Shown here: positions 25,910 through 36,556 of the stretch, piece after piece
Layout of the letters: each line of letters opens with the position of its first letter
How positions within the stretch are numbered: the stretch's first letter is position 1
Origin: Competibacter_A sp037045685
GTDB taxonomy: Bacteria; Pseudomonadota; Gammaproteobacteria; Competibacterales; Competibacteraceae
Assembly (NCBI GenBank): GCA_037045685.1
Contig: JBAOII010000023.1
Span: 310,001 to 374,000 of the forward strand
Reading direction: 5' to 3'
Length of the DNA: 64,000 nucleotides
Translations under genes and position numbers: made by a program
Notes under the pieces: generated by a model
What the model saw: only the letters and a program-made list of their open reading frames with translations
What the model was told of the DNA's origin: nothing
Databases searched by the model: none

Positions 25910-27469
25910 ATGTCATTTATCCAGATTTACGACACCACCCTGCGCGACGGGACTCAAAGCGAAGGTTTCACCCTGTCGGGTTACGATAAAATCCGCGTGG
26001 CCAAGCGCCTGGACGATCTGGGCGTGACCTTCATCGAAGGCGGCTGGCCCGGCTCCAATCTCAAGGACGCCGAGTTTTTCGAGCGCGCCCGCGACCTGGA
26101 ATGGAAAACGGCGCTGATCGCCGCCTTCGGTTCCACCTGCCGGGTCAAGGGCGGCCCGGAGGACGACGCCAACATTCAGGCCTTGCTCGATTCGCGAGCG
26201 CCGGTCTGCACGATTTTCGGCAAAACCTGGACTCTGCACGTCACCGACGTGCTGCTCACCACGCTGGACGACAACCTGCGCATCATCGAGCAGTCAGTGG
26301 CCTACCTGCGCGCCGCCGGGCGCCGCGTCATCTACGACGCCGAGCACTTTTTCGACGGCTACAAGGCCGATCCGCTTTACGCGCTCGAAACGCTCAAGGC
26401 CGCGATTCGCGGCGGGGCCGAGACGGTCGCGCTGTGCGACACTAACGGCGGCACCATGCCGTGGGAACTGGAAACGATCATCCGCGAGATGAAAGAGTCG
26501 ATCCGGCACCCGTTCGGCATCCACACCCACAACGACGGCGAATGCGCGGTCATCAACGCGCTGCTGGCGGTGCGCGAAGGCGCCGTTCAAGTCCAGGGCA
26601 CCATCAACGGCGTGGGCGAGCGTTGCGGCAACGCCAACCTGTGCTCCATCATGGCCAATCTGGAACTCAAGATGGATCGCCGGTGCCTGCCGGAAGGCCA
26701 TCTGCACAAGCTTTACGAGCTTTCGCACGTGGTCGATGAGGTCGCCAACGTCACCCCCAACGACCATCTGCCCTATGTCGGCAAAAGTGCGTTCGCCCAC
26801 AAGGGCGGCGTGCATGTGGCCGCCATGCGCCGCTCGGAGCAGTCGTACCAGCACGTCGCGCCGGAGTGGGTGGGCAACAAGATGCGGGTGGTGGTCTCCG
26901 CGCTATCGGGGCGGGCCAACATCATCAGCAAAGCCGAGGAGCACGGCGTCGCGGTCGGTGGCGTGGTGGACGTGGTGGGCGTGCTCAACGACGTGAAGGA
27001 ACTGGAAGCGCGCGGTTTTTCCTTCGAGGCCGCCGAAGCCTCGGTCGCCATGATGCTCAAGCGCCAGCAGCCCGGTTACAAGCCGCCGTTCGAGCTGGTC
27101 GATTTTCTGGTCAATGTCGAGCATCGCCAGGGGCGCGGCATTTTTGCCGAGGCCATGGTCAAGGTGAAGGTGGGCGACGAGGTGTTGCACACCGCCGCCG
27201 AGGGCAACGGCCCGGTGAACGCCCTCGATCTGGCGCTGCGCAAGGCCCTGATCGGGCACTATCCGGAAATCGCCTCCTTCCAACTGGCGGATTACAAGGT
27301 CCGCATTTTGGATGGCCAAGACGGTACGGAAGCCATCACCCGCGTGCTGATCGACACCCGCAACACCACCCGGCTGTGGAGCACCGTCGGCGCCAGCGCC
27401 AACATCATCGAAGCCTCTTGGCAGGCGCTGGTCGATGCGGTGGAGTACGGCCTGTCGGTGGCGCATTGA
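25910..27469 (+). CDS. cimA: (R)-citramalate synthase
   Basis: A 519-residue enzyme of the LeuA-like family that condenses pyruvate and acetyl-CoA into citramalate, the threonine-independent entry to isoleucine. The catalytic TIM barrel starts with YDTTLRDGTQSEGFTLS (residues 7-23), keeps GGWPGSNLKD, LCDTNGGTMPWE, and the metal-binding HTHNDGECAVINAL, and is followed by a LeuA-type C-terminal regulatory domain (about 370-515). Length and the EGGWPGSNPKD-type motif fit the CimA subtype rather than LeuA or homocitrate synthase. leuB follows 88 bases later and serves the same route. Confidence 0.92.
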   Translation: MSFIQIYDTTLRDGTQSEGFTLSGYDKIRVAKRLDDLGVTFIEGGWPGSNLKDAEFFERARDLEWKTALIAAFGSTCRVKGGPEDDANIQALLDSRAPVCTIFGKTWTLHVTDVLLTTLDDNLRIIEQSVAYLRAAGRRVIYDAEHFFDGYKADPLYALETLKAAIRGGAETVALCDTNGGTMPWELETIIREMKESIRHPFGIHTHNDGECAVINALLAVREGAVQVQGTINGVGERCGNANLCSIMANLELKMDRRCLPEGHLHKLYELSHVVDEVANVTPNDHLPYVGKSAFAHKGGVHVAAMRRSEQSYQHVAPEWVGNKMRVVVSALSGRANIISKAEEHGVAVGGVVDVVGVLNDVKELEARGFSFEAAEASVAMMLKRQQPGYKPPFELVDFLVNVEHRQGRGIFAEAMVKVKVGDEVLHTAAEGNGPVNALDLALRKALIGHYPEIASFQLADYKVRILDGQDGTEAITRVLIDTRNTTRLWSTVGASANIIEASWQALVDAVEYGLSVAH

Positions 27470-27491
27470 ATCTCGAACCTCGAATCTCGAA

Positions 27492-27527
27492 CCCTCACCC
27501 CCAACCCCTCTCCCGGCGGGAGAGGGG
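27492..27527 (+). repeat. Dispersed palindromic repeat, copy 2
   Basis: CCCTCACCCCCAACCCCTCT then CCCGGCGGGAGAGGGG: a canonical copy whose CCCCTCTCCCG/CGGGAGAGGGG arms pair perfectly. It stands between cimA and leuB, 30 bases before the leuB start, and would fold in their shared transcript. Just before it, TCTCGAACC recurs in a short imperfect direct repeat. Confidence 0.8.
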
Positions 27528-27557
27528 AGTTGTCGCGCAGCTTCCAAGTGAGCATTC

Positions 27558-28616
27558 ATGAAAGCAAACATCGTCTTACTCCCCGGTGACGGCATCGGCC
27601 CCGAAGTGGTCGGCGAAGCGGTCCGCGTGCTGGATGTGATCGCCGGGAAATTCAAGCACGAATGGGTCTACCAGGAGCGATTGATGGGCGGTTGCTCCAT
27701 CGACCGCTACGGCTCGTCGCTGACCGATGAGACGCTGGCCGATTGCCAGGCGGCGGACGCGGTGCTGCTGGGCGCGGTGGGCGGACCGAAATGGGATGAT
27801 CCCAACGCCAAGGACCGCCCCGAGCGCGGCTTGCTGGCCTTGCGCAAGGGCTTGGGCGTGTTCGCCAACCTGCGCCCGGTCAAGGTTCATCCGGCGCTGA
27901 TCGATTCGTCGCCGCTCAAGCCGGAAAAGCTGGAAGGCGTCGATATCCTGGTGATCCGCGAGTTGACCGGCGGCCTGTATTTCGGCTGGCCGAAGGGCCG
28001 CGATGTCAAGGATGGCCGCGAGCGCGCCGTCGATACCCTGGAATACTACGATTACGAGATCCGCCGGGTGATGGAGCTGGCGTTCAAACTGGCCAAGGGC
28101 CGCAAGCGCAAAGTCACGTCGGTGGACAAGGCCAACGTGCTGGAATCCTCGCGGCTGTGGCGGCAAATCGCGGTGCGGGTCGGTACGGCGAACTCCGATG
28201 TGGCCCTGGAGCATATGCTGGTCGATACCGCCGCCATGCGCTTGATCACGGGACCGGCCTGGATCGATGTGATGGTCACCGAAAACATGTTCGGCGACAT
28301 TCTCACCGACGAAGCTTCGGTGCTGGCGGGCTCGATGGGAATGCTGCCCTCGGCCAGTCTGGGGGAGGGCCGGGTCGGGCTGTACGAGCCGATTCACGGC
28401 TCGGCCCCCGACATCGCCGGGAAGGGTATCGCCAACCCGATCGGCATGATCCTGTCCACCGCCATGCTGCTGCGTCACTCGCTGGGGCTGGAAACGGAAG
28501 CCGTCGCCGTCGAACGGGCGGTGGACGCCACCATCACCGCCGGGGCGCGCACCGCCGACCTCGGCGGGAAACTGACCACCCGGCAGATGGCGGACGAAAT
28601 CATCCAGCGGTTGTAA
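27558..28616 (+). CDS. leuB: 3-isopropylmalate dehydrogenase
   Basis: A 352-residue NAD-dependent decarboxylating dehydrogenase. The family landmarks are LLPGDGIGPEVV (7-18), GAVGGPKWDDP, the substrate Arg cluster in RPERGLLALRKGLGVFANLRP, the catalytic Lys in TSVDKANVLESSRLW, and GSAPDIAGKGIANP for NAD preference. Length is usual. It acts in leucine synthesis and also on 3-methylmalate from the citramalate route of cimA upstream. leuC and leuD are not in the window. Confidence 0.96.
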   Translation: MKANIVLLPGDGIGPEVVGEAVRVLDVIAGKFKHEWVYQERLMGGCSIDRYGSSLTDETLADCQAADAVLLGAVGGPKWDDPNAKDRPERGLLALRKGLGVFANLRPVKVHPALIDSSPLKPEKLEGVDILVIRELTGGLYFGWPKGRDVKDGRERAVDTLEYYDYEIRRVMELAFKLAKGRKRKVTSVDKANVLESSRLWRQIAVRVGTANSDVALEHMLVDTAAMRLITGPAWIDVMVTENMFGDILTDEASVLAGSMGMLPSASLGEGRVGLYEPIHGSAPDIAGKGIANPIGMILSTAMLLRHSLGLETEAVAVERAVDATITAGARTADLGGKLTTRQMADEIIQRL

Positions 28617-28668
28617 GGGTGTAAGGGCGGTCTTGGCAGCGCCCGGCAATAGCGGGCGAGCGGGGCTC

Positions 28669-28863
28669 GGGCGTGATCGTCGAATGGATGAGCGCCAGCG
28701 CGCGCCCGATGGCCGGATCGCGCAACCCCGCTAACCAGCCTTGCCGCTCGGCAGGCAAGCCGTTTACGTACTCCCGAACCGCTTCGACGAACATCAGCTC
28801 GGAAAGCTTGGCCAGCACCGTGGCCGAACCGGGGCGGGCAGCGGCCACTTCCAGCGCCGCGAA
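28669..28863 (-). pseudogene. Fragment of an AraC-family regulator
   Basis: A 65-residue piece (AARPGSATVLAKLSELMFVE, VREYVNGLPAERQGWLAGLR, DPAIGRALALIH) matches the linker between the cupin-type sensor domain and the HTH region of AraC/XylS regulators of the cupin_6 type. The sensor start and both HTH motifs are missing, and the frame runs into unrelated sequence on both sides. It is a decayed remnant filling the gap between leuB and the cobyrinate synthase gene. Confidence 0.7.
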
Positions 28864-28931
28864 TTGATAATAATCAAATAGATGAATCTGACAAAGTAGA
28901 ATTAATGGCGATCGGCAAGGCACTTGACCCA

Positions 28932-30222
28932 CTAGGCCACGAACAACCGCGCCGTCGCCGCCGGATTGCTGGCGAAGTAGAGATGCAGATACGAAGCCGT
29001 CAACCTGTCAACCCGATAGACCGCCTCGCCCGGCTTGCCGTCGCGCTGGCGGCGACCGTGCGCCAGCGGCGTTCAACGGCGTTTCCAGCTTGGAATGATG
29101 GAAGGTATGCCCGCGCAATTCGCCTTCCGGCAGTTCCACCCCTTGCATTCCCAACCCCGCCAATTTCTGCTGTAGCGCCGCGTGGCCGGGCAGCAGGCCC
29201 AGCATCGGCGCGCGGTGGCCCGCCTTGTCGGCCAGCGATTCCAAGGTGTAGAGCAAGCCGCCGCATTCGGCGTACAGCGGTTTGCCGGCCCGATGATGGC
29301 GCCGCAAGGCTTCGCGCATGGAGGCATTGCCCGCCAGCGTATCCAGATGCAGTTCCGGGTAGCCGCCGGGCAGATAAACGCTATCCACTTCCGGCAATTC
29401 CGCATCCGCCAACGGCGAAAAGAACACCGGTTCCGCGCCCAGCGCCCGCAAGGTGTCCAGATTGGCCGGATACAGAAAGGCGAAAGCCATGTCGCGAGCG
29501 ATGCCGATCCGCACGCCTTCGAGCAGTCGCGCCGGCGGTTCGAGGGTCGCGACCGGAAAGGACACCGGCGGCGGCAATTCAGCCAATCCGGTGCGGGCGA
29601 TGAGCGCGGCGGCGCCTTCCAGGCGAGCTTCCAGATCGGCGATTTCGGCCGCTTGCACCAGACCCAGATGGCGGTCGGGCAAGGCGATTTCGCCGTCGCG
29701 CGGCAGCCAGCCGCAATAGCGAATATCCGGCGGCAGGCTCTCGGCCAGCAGTTCGGCGTGACCCGGCCCCGCGACCCGGTTGGCCAGCACCCCGGCGAAA
29801 GGCAAACCGGGACGATAGTGCGCCAAGCCGTGAGCGAGGGCGCCGAAGGTTTGCGCCATCGCGTGCGCGTTGATCAGCGCCAGCACCGGAACCCCGAACA
29901 GCGCGGCGAGATCGGCGCTGGACGGCGTGCCGTCGAACAGGCCCATCACGCCTTCGATCAGAATCAGCTCCACCTCTTGAGCCGCCCGATAGAGCAGCGC
30001 CTTGCAGTCGCGTTCGCCGACCATCCACAAATCCAGTTGATAGACCGGCTGGCCGGAGGCTCGCTCCAGAATCATCGGGTCGAGAAAATCGGGTCCGGTT
30101 TTGAAGACCCGCACTTTACGTCCCCGGTTGCGGTGGTGGCGGGCCAGACCGGCGGTGAGAGTGGTTTTGCCTTGGCCGGAAGCCGGGGCGCTGATCAATA
30201 GAGCGGGGCAGGTGGCGGACAT
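28932..30222 (-). CDS. cbiA: Cobyrinate a,c-diamide synthase (frameshifted near its end)
   Basis: Amidates carboxyls a and c of cobyrinic acid (or hydrogenobyrinate) in cobalamin synthesis, using ATP and glutamine. The N-terminal P-loop ISAPASGQGKTTLTAGL, the FKTGPDFLDPMIL motif and the LIEGVMGLFDG motif are followed by a class-I glutamine amidotransferase-like half with Cys in YAECGGLLYTLE. One extra base near 29065 shifts the frame, and the other frame completes the expected end (RRQRDGKPGEAVYRVDRLTA, then SYLHLYFASNP) to the stop at 28932. No other cobalamin genes are present. The aerobic and anaerobic forms (CobB, CbiA) cannot be separated on sequence alone. Confidence 0.88.
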
Positions 30223-30335
30223 GAGCGGTGTCGGTTAATGGTAGAGAAGATTAAGGATCCGATCCGCATCCGGCGACGCCAACAGAAAAGGAGGATTCGA
30301 TTTTCGGGCGAGGCTGGCGAGACGGCGCTGGCGGA

Positions 30336-30827
30336 TCAGTCGCTTTTCCCCGCGAACCGCCACGCCCGCGCCAGCACCCAGATCATGAGTCCCACAGCGC
30401 CGACCCGGACCAGGAACGCGAGGGCGGTGTCGTGATTCAACAGCCCCCATCGGCTCAAAATTTCGGTCCAGTCGTGGAAATCCTCCGGGTCCAGTCCGCC
30501 GACCAGCGGCAACCGGTGGGCGCGGGCGTCGGCCATGTAGCGGGCGATGTTCAGCAGGTTTTCCCCGACCCATACCAGACAGGCGAGGAAACCGTAAGTC
30601 TGCTCTCGACGATAACACTCCCAGGCACAGGCGGCGGGGATCAACAGTTGCATGAGGGTTCCGCCGTACACCATCGACCGGCCGGAGAGAATCCCGAAGA
30701 TAGGATGTCCCGCTTCGTGAAAAGCCAAGTTGGCGCTATCGAGAATCGGCACCCAGCCCCAGGTCGCGTGGCACAGCAGGAGCAGGCCGACAGCGGCGGT
30801 GAGCAGGATAGGCGGTAATTTGGTCAT
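30336..30827 (-). CDS. Small putative membrane zinc metalloprotease
   Basis: A 163-residue protein with four or five hydrophobic segments. After the first helix it has LAFHEAGHPIFGILSGRS, an HExxH-like zinc motif (HEAGH) of the kind found in site-2-type and other membrane metalloproteases. No second-metal-ligand motif such as NPDG is evident, so peptidase activity is uncertain. Start ATG 30827 was chosen because the frame upstream reads through a palindromic repeat (PSPTGSGIGGEG). No clear ribosome site is visible, so the longer form starting at 30926 remains possible. Confidence 0.65.
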   Translation of the reverse strand: MTKLPPILLTAAVGLLLLCHATWGWVPILDSANLAFHEAGHPIFGILSGRSMVYGGTLMQLLIPAACAWECYRREQTYGFLACLVWVGENLLNIARYMADARAHRLPLVGGLDPEDFHDWTEILSRWGLLNHDTALAFLVRVGAVGLMIWVLARAWRFAGKSD

Positions 30828-30879
30828 GGCGAGAGGAATTCCGGCCGATTGGGGGTGATGGGCCACTGTCGAGAACAAA

Positions 30880-30915
30880 CCCTCACCTCCAATCCCGCTC
30901 CCGGTGGGCGAGGGC
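30880..30915 (+). repeat. Dispersed palindromic repeat, copy 3 (degenerate)
   Basis: CCCTCACCTCCAATCCCGCT followed by CCCGGTGGGCGAGGG keeps the overall plan with several substitutions in both arms, some compensatory. It lies between the metalloprotease start and the end of the GGDEF/EAL gene. Confidence 0.65.
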
Positions 30916-30932
30916 GGCTTTCGCATCAGATC

Positions 30933-33900
30933 TCATTGATGGTCGGTCGCCTCGCCAGGCGGCTCACCCTGTTCCAACCAGACGAGGGCGAAGGTTCCCA
31001 GCGGCATGGGTCCGTCATAGTAGGATCCCTGAGCGATGTCGCAGCCCAGATCGAGCAGGATACGGCGCTGTTCCTCGGTCTCCACGCCTTCCGCCACGAT
31101 TTTGAGTTCCATTTGATGGCCGAGCGTGATGATGGTCGCGGCCAGGGCGCGGTCGTCCGGGTCGGTCGCCAGACCGCGCACGAAGCTGCGGTCGATTTTC
31201 AACTCCGCGAGCGGCAGGCGTTTGAGATAGGCCAAGTTCGAGTACCCGGTGCCAAAGTCGTCGATGGCCAGCTTCACCCCCAGATGCTCGATGGCGCGCA
31301 AGGTTTCCGCCGGCCGTTCCCCGGCTTCGAGCAGGGTCGATTCGGTGAGTTCCAGTTGCAGGGCGCGCGCCGGCACGCGGTGAGTTTCGAGCAACTGGCG
31401 GAGTCGATCGGCCAGGTTGGGCAGGGTGAAATGGCGGGCGGCCAGATTGACCGCCACCGGCGGCGGTGCCAGCCCGCGCCGGATCCAGGTGGCCAGTTGC
31501 CGGCAGACCGCCGCCAGTATCCAGTCGCCCAGCGCGACGATCAGATCGCTGGCTTCGGCCAAAGGGATGAATTCTCCCGGCGGAATCAGGCCGCGAATCG
31601 GATGTTGCCAGCGGATCAGCGCCTCGGCTCCCACCAGCGCCCCATCGGTCAACCGCAACTTGGGCTGATAATAAACGCGCAGTTGGTTGGTCGCGATCGC
31701 TTGGCGCAGTTCACCTTCCAGCACCAGCCGCTCGAAGGTGACAGCGTTCATTTGCCGGTCGTAGAAGGCCCGGCTGTTTCGCCCGAGCTGCTTGGCGCGG
31801 TTCAGGGCGGTATCGGCGTTCTTCAACAGTTCGGCGAAGTCAGCGCCGTCGTGCGGGTACAGGGCGATCCCGATGGACACGGTCACGCTCAGGCGGTGGC
31901 CGGTCACGACGAACGGCCGTTGAAAAGCCGCCAGCAGCCGTTCGGCCGCCCGCAGCGCCCCGTCCTGGCCGACCTCCGTCAACAGCAGCACGAAACCGTC
32001 GCCGCCCAGCCGGCAGACGGTATCTTCCGCCCGAAGCAAGGTCTGGAGGCGGGCCGCGACTTGCACCAACAAGGCGTCACCGGCTACGTGACCCAGCGCG
32101 TCGTTGACTTCCTTGAATCGGTCGAGGTCCAGAAACAGTATCGCCACTTCCCCTCGGTGGCGGCTCGCCAGGGCCAGAGCCAGTTCTGCCCGTTGCGCCA
32201 GCAGCGCCCGGTTGGGCAGGTCGGTCAGGGCATCGTGATAGGCCAAGTGCTCGATGCGCTGTTCGGCCTGCTTGCGCACGCTGATGTCGCGGGCGTAGCC
32301 GACGGTGCCGATGATCCGATCGTTCACCCACACGGGCGATTTGTAGGTTTCGAACCAGCACCTCGGTTGGCCGGCTCTGTCGATCACCTCTTCCGTTTGC
32401 TTCGGCCTGCCGCTGGCCAGCACCTCCCGGTCATCGGCCATGTAGCGCCCGGCCAAGTCGGCGGGCCAGACATCCAGATCGGTTTTGCCGACCAGCCGCT
32501 CGGGCGAATCGAGCCCACAAGCGCGAGCGAACGGCGCGTTGACCGCCAGAAACCGGCTTTCCGTATCTTTGAGCCAGACCAGGAAGGGAAAATTGTCCAG
32601 CAAAGCGCGCTGGTATTCCAAATAGGTGCGCAGCTTTTCCTCCGCCTGCTGGCGCGCGGTGATGTCCGACATCACCGCCAGCACGTTCGCCCCGGCTTCC
32701 CCGCCGGGCAAAAGCCGGGTAGAGATTGATATCTGTCGCGGTTGCCCATCTTTCCGGGTGATCGTCCACTCTTCTTGGTCGAGGTCGTCGCCCGAGCGCA
32801 TGCGGTTCATGCGCTCGCTCGCCCGCGCCTGGACTTCGGGGTCCGGATAGAGGCTCTGATACCAGCCGCTGGCGTTGATCTCGTCCAGGGTATAGCCGGT
32901 GATCTCGGTCATCCGGCGGTTCCAGACGGTAAAGCGCACGAAGGGGAATTCCGCCACATCGTGGCAGGCGCAGATCCCGTCGGTGGCGCCCTCGATGATC
33001 GATTGCCGGAGCGCGTCTTCGCGGGCGTCGCGCTCCTCGGCCCGCTTGCGCTGGGTGATGTCGAGAATGACGCCGCTGTAAACCAGTTCCGGGCCGGACT
33101 GGACGGGGCTGGAGAGTCCTTTGAACCAGATGGCTTCACCGTTCGATTTGATGAACTGGCCTTCAAAATCCCAAGGGCTCGCCGTGGCGACGGCTTGCCG
33201 GATCGAAGCGAGAAAGGGCTCCCGGTGCTCGGGGGCGACGCGGGCCGCGAACCGGGCGTAGGCATCTTCCAACGGCGGGCCGATGTCGAACAGTTCCTCC
33301 GCCCGCTCGCTGAGGTAGTACAGCCCGAATTCGCCGGTCGGGCGGGCGTAAAATTGAAAGACCACTCCGGGAAAGTTGTTGGCGATGCTCCGCAGTCGCT
33401 CTTCGCTGGCCCGCAACGCCGCCTCTATCCGCTTTTGATCGGTGATGTCTTGGACGGCGACGGCCATGTCGCCTCCGTGATCGTGCGTTTGCAAAGGTGC
33501 CGTCGATAACGACACGTCGCGGAGCGAGCCGTCGGGGCGCAGAAAGCGCGTCTCGATATAGCCGGAACCGGATTGCCAAAGCGTGTCGTAGAGGTGGTGC
33601 CTGACCCGCTGGTATTCCGCTTCGGTCTCGTAGAACCGGCGCGCGTTGCGGTTGATCAATTCCGCCTGGGGATAGCCGGCGATTTCGCAATACCGCTCGT
33701 TGACCGACACCAGAACGTGATTCCGAACGATGATCAAGCCCACCGGCACGGCATCGAACAGGCCGCGAAGATCGGCCTCGCTGCGCTTTTGCGCCTCTTC
33801 CGCCCGCTTGCGCTCGGCGATGTCGCGGATGACGGCCAGAACCCGGTTCTCGCCGCCGATGTCAACGCTTTTTAGGGTCACCTCGGTCCAAAGCGGTTGT

Positions 33901-34484
33901 CCGTCGCGCCTTAGTGACAACCGCTCAAAAACCGGTGTCCCTTTCGTCGTGGCTTGCCGTATCCGGCGCAGGGCTTCATCCTGATCGAAGGGCGGCAAGC
34001 GCGCGTGGTCGCTCTCGACGTCTGTTCCCGGAAATTTTTCGCTGGCGTAGCCGCTCAAATCGATCACCGGCTGCAATTCCGTGGCGGCTCGGTTCATGTC
34101 CAGAATCGAACCGTCCCTCGCATCGTGAACAAATATCATGTCGCCGATAGCGTCGAAGATTTCCCGATAGCCTCGATTGTGCGCCTGAAGCGTCTCGTTG
34201 CGCTGCCGCAAATCGAGGGTGGCTTCGGCGACTTTGCGCTTGATCTGCCAATTCCACAGCAACGCCAAACCGAGCAAGCCGGCGATGGAGGCGAGGGCGA
34301 TTCCGATGGCGCTCCAAGGCGCCTCGGAGGGGAGAGAGGATTGCGTCCGAATTTCGGTGGCGGCGGGTTTATCGACCTGCCGATGCTCTTGCGCCTGAGC
34401 GCGATGAAACCCTGCGCCGACCGCCAGCAACAGCAGCGGGGCCAGCAGTAGACCGGGCAAAAGGAATTTGTTTACCAATCTCAC
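30933..34484 (-). CDS. Multi-PAS GGDEF/EAL protein, probable c-di-GMP phosphodiesterase
   Basis: An 1,183-residue sensor. It has a hydrophobic N-terminus (residues 7-23), a second membrane helix (about 57-78), then five PAS/PAC units up to about 745, each closing with an ITxRKRAEE-type linker. The GGDEF domain (about 750-910) carries RLGGDGF where GGDEF is expected: the essential Glu is Gly, so cyclase activity is doubtful. The EAL domain (about 920-1170) looks active, with EALIRW, ELTESTLLEAGE, the DDFGTGYSNL loop, KIDRSF and AEGVETEEQ. It should hydrolyse c-di-GMP under control of its PAS sensors, with the degenerate GGDEF perhaps binding GTP as activator. Confidence 0.92.
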   Translation of the reverse strand: MRLVNKFLLPGLLLAPLLLLAVGAGFHRAQAQEHRQVDKPAATEIRTQSSLPSEAPWSAIGIALASIAGLLGLALLWNWQIKRKVAEATLDLRQRNETLQAHNRGYREIFDAIGDMIFVHDARDGSILDMNRAATELQPVIDLSGYASEKFPGTDVESDHARLPPFDQDEALRRIRQATTKGTPVFERLSLRRDGQPLWTEVTLKSVDIGGENRVLAVIRDIAERKRAEEAQKRSEADLRGLFDAVPVGLIIVRNHVLVSVNERYCEIAGYPQAELINRNARRFYETEAEYQRVRHHLYDTLWQSGSGYIETRFLRPDGSLRDVSLSTAPLQTHDHGGDMAVAVQDITDQKRIEAALRASEERLRSIANNFPGVVFQFYARPTGEFGLYYLSERAEELFDIGPPLEDAYARFAARVAPEHREPFLASIRQAVATASPWDFEGQFIKSNGEAIWFKGLSSPVQSGPELVYSGVILDITQRKRAEERDAREDALRQSIIEGATDGICACHDVAEFPFVRFTVWNRRMTEITGYTLDEINASGWYQSLYPDPEVQARASERMNRMRSGDDLDQEEWTITRKDGQPRQISISTRLLPGGEAGANVLAVMSDITARQQAEEKLRTYLEYQRALLDNFPFLVWLKDTESRFLAVNAPFARACGLDSPERLVGKTDLDVWPADLAGRYMADDREVLASGRPKQTEEVIDRAGQPRCWFETYKSPVWVNDRIIGTVGYARDISVRKQAEQRIEHLAYHDALTDLPNRALLAQRAELALALASRHRGEVAILFLDLDRFKEVNDALGHVAGDALLVQVAARLQTLLRAEDTVCRLGGDGFVLLLTEVGQDGALRAAERLLAAFQRPFVVTGHRLSVTVSIGIALYPHDGADFAELLKNADTALNRAKQLGRNSRAFYDRQMNAVTFERLVLEGELRQAIATNQLRVYYQPKLRLTDGALVGAEALIRWQHPIRGLIPPGEFIPLAEASDLIVALGDWILAAVCRQLATWIRRGLAPPPVAVNLAARHFTLPNLADRLRQLLETHRVPARALQLELTESTLLEAGERPAETLRAIEHLGVKLAIDDFGTGYSNLAYLKRLPLAELKIDRSFVRGLATDPDDRALAATIITLGHQMELKIVAEGVETEEQRRILLDLGCDIAQGSYYDGPMPLGTFALVWLEQGEPPGEATDHQ

Positions 34485-34977
34485 GCTGGATTTCTTGAGA
34501 GGTGCGGGGTTTGGTTATGTAACTGATCTTGCCCGAATCGCGTCCGTGCCGACCGAGGTGAAATATCCAGATCAATCAACGGGTTTTAATTTGACTCTAT
34601 TCTGAAGTGTCCGCCGAGCCCGAAAAAATCATATCCGGAGGAAGGCAGGAAATCTTTCCCCGATCAGAGCGAGAAAATAAAATCGTTTGATAAATTTAGC
34701 ATAACCCCGCCTGTTTCAATAGGCGTAGGGTCTAGTCAAAGAAAGTTTGTTTGCCGTGCGTTGCAGAAAAGTAATAAATATATTACATTATATGGGGTGG
34801 ATATAGAGGGACATGAATGCGAAATACTTTCCTCGCTCCGGGGAAAAAACGAGGAGAGAGTAATGAGGATAGGAGAGAATAGAGAGAAAAGTGGATCTCT
34901 GAACCGTTCGGCTCACGCTCCAGGAAATTTTGCCGGAGCGAACGCCGCGCTGCTGAACCCAAGCATCCGGCGAGCCG
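34485..34977. other. AT-rich intergenic island, no gene supported
   Basis: 493 bases clearly poorer in GC than anything around them (for example around 34660-34800 and 34850-34890). It contains a small imperfect hairpin at 34704-34731 (arms ACCCCGCCT and AGGCG-AGGGT) and a 79-codon ORF (34761-35000) that lacks recognisable features and overlaps the end of urtE. It probably includes the promoter of the GGDEF/EAL gene and the end of the urea-transport transcript, but no confident site is visible. Confidence 0.5.
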
Positions 34978-35734
34978 TCACACCGTCAAATATTGCCTGA
35001 CCAGGCCATCGTTCAAGTCCGCCATCGCCCCGGTCGCCACCGCCCGGCCCTTGTCCACGATGCAGAATCGCTGCGCGACCCAGCGCGCGAACGGCAACTT
35101 CTGCTCCACCAGCAGCACGGTCATGCCCCGTTCCCGGTTCAAGCGCTGGACCGCGACGCCGATTTCTTTGACGATGGCGGCCTGCTCGCGAACTCGGTCG
35201 ATCTGCTCCTGATTCAGCCGGCGAATGACCCGACCGATTTCCCGGACCACGTTGGGTTGGATGCCTTCGGTGGGCTCGTCGAGAATCAGCAGACGCGGCT
35301 CCAGCACCAGAGCGCGGCCGATGGCCAACTGTTGCTGCTGTCCGCCGGACAGATCGCCGCCCCGGCGCTTGAGCATGGTCCTCAGCACCGGGAACAGCTC
35401 GAAGATGAAATCCGGTATCTGTCGCGGTCGCCGGGGATTGGCCGCCAAGCCGATTTTCAGGTTTTCCTCGACCGTCAGCAGCGGAAAAATCTGCCGGCCC
35501 TGCGGCACGTAGCCGATGCCCAGCGGCGCGCGCCGCTCCGCCGGCAGCCGGTGCAGTTCCGCGTCGGCGAAGGCGATCCGGCCGGAGCGGATCGGCAGCA
35601 ATCCCATGATGCATTTCAGCAGGGTGGTCTTGCCGACGCCGTTGCGGCCCATCAGGCTGATCACCGCGCCTTCCGGCACCTCCAGCCCGAGATCCCACAG
35701 GGTGTGGGATTCGCCGTAGTACTGGTTCAGACCT

Positions 35735-35748
<14 letters not shown>
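34978..35748 (-). CDS. urtE: Urea ABC transporter ATPase UrtE
   Basis: A 256-residue ABC ATPase: Walker A GRNGVGKTTLLK, signature DLSGGQQQQLAIGRALV and Walker B LLILDEPTEGIQPNVV. The GIQPNVV stretch after Walker B and the sequence MLTIEGLNQYYGESHTLWDL identify the LivF-like UrtE branch. The last gene of urtABCDE; its start overlaps the end of urtD by 14 bases. It energises urea uptake with UrtD at the inner membrane. Confidence 0.95.

Positions 35749-36552
<804 letters not shown>

Positions 36553-36556
<4 letters not shown>

Noticed and set aside
27492..27527. Palindromic repeats as intrinsic terminators
   Set aside because: No T-run follows the stems, and one copy lies inside ureC and others between genes of the same operon.
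30849..32729. Plus-strand ORF of 626 codons opposite the GGDEF/EAL gene
   Set aside because: A shadow frame rich in Gln/Arg/His with no domain; the minus strand has clear PAS, GGDEF and EAL motifs.
34761..35000. 79-codon ORF in the AT-rich island
   Set aside because: No ribosome site, no recognisable feature, and it overlaps the 3' end of urtE on the other strand.
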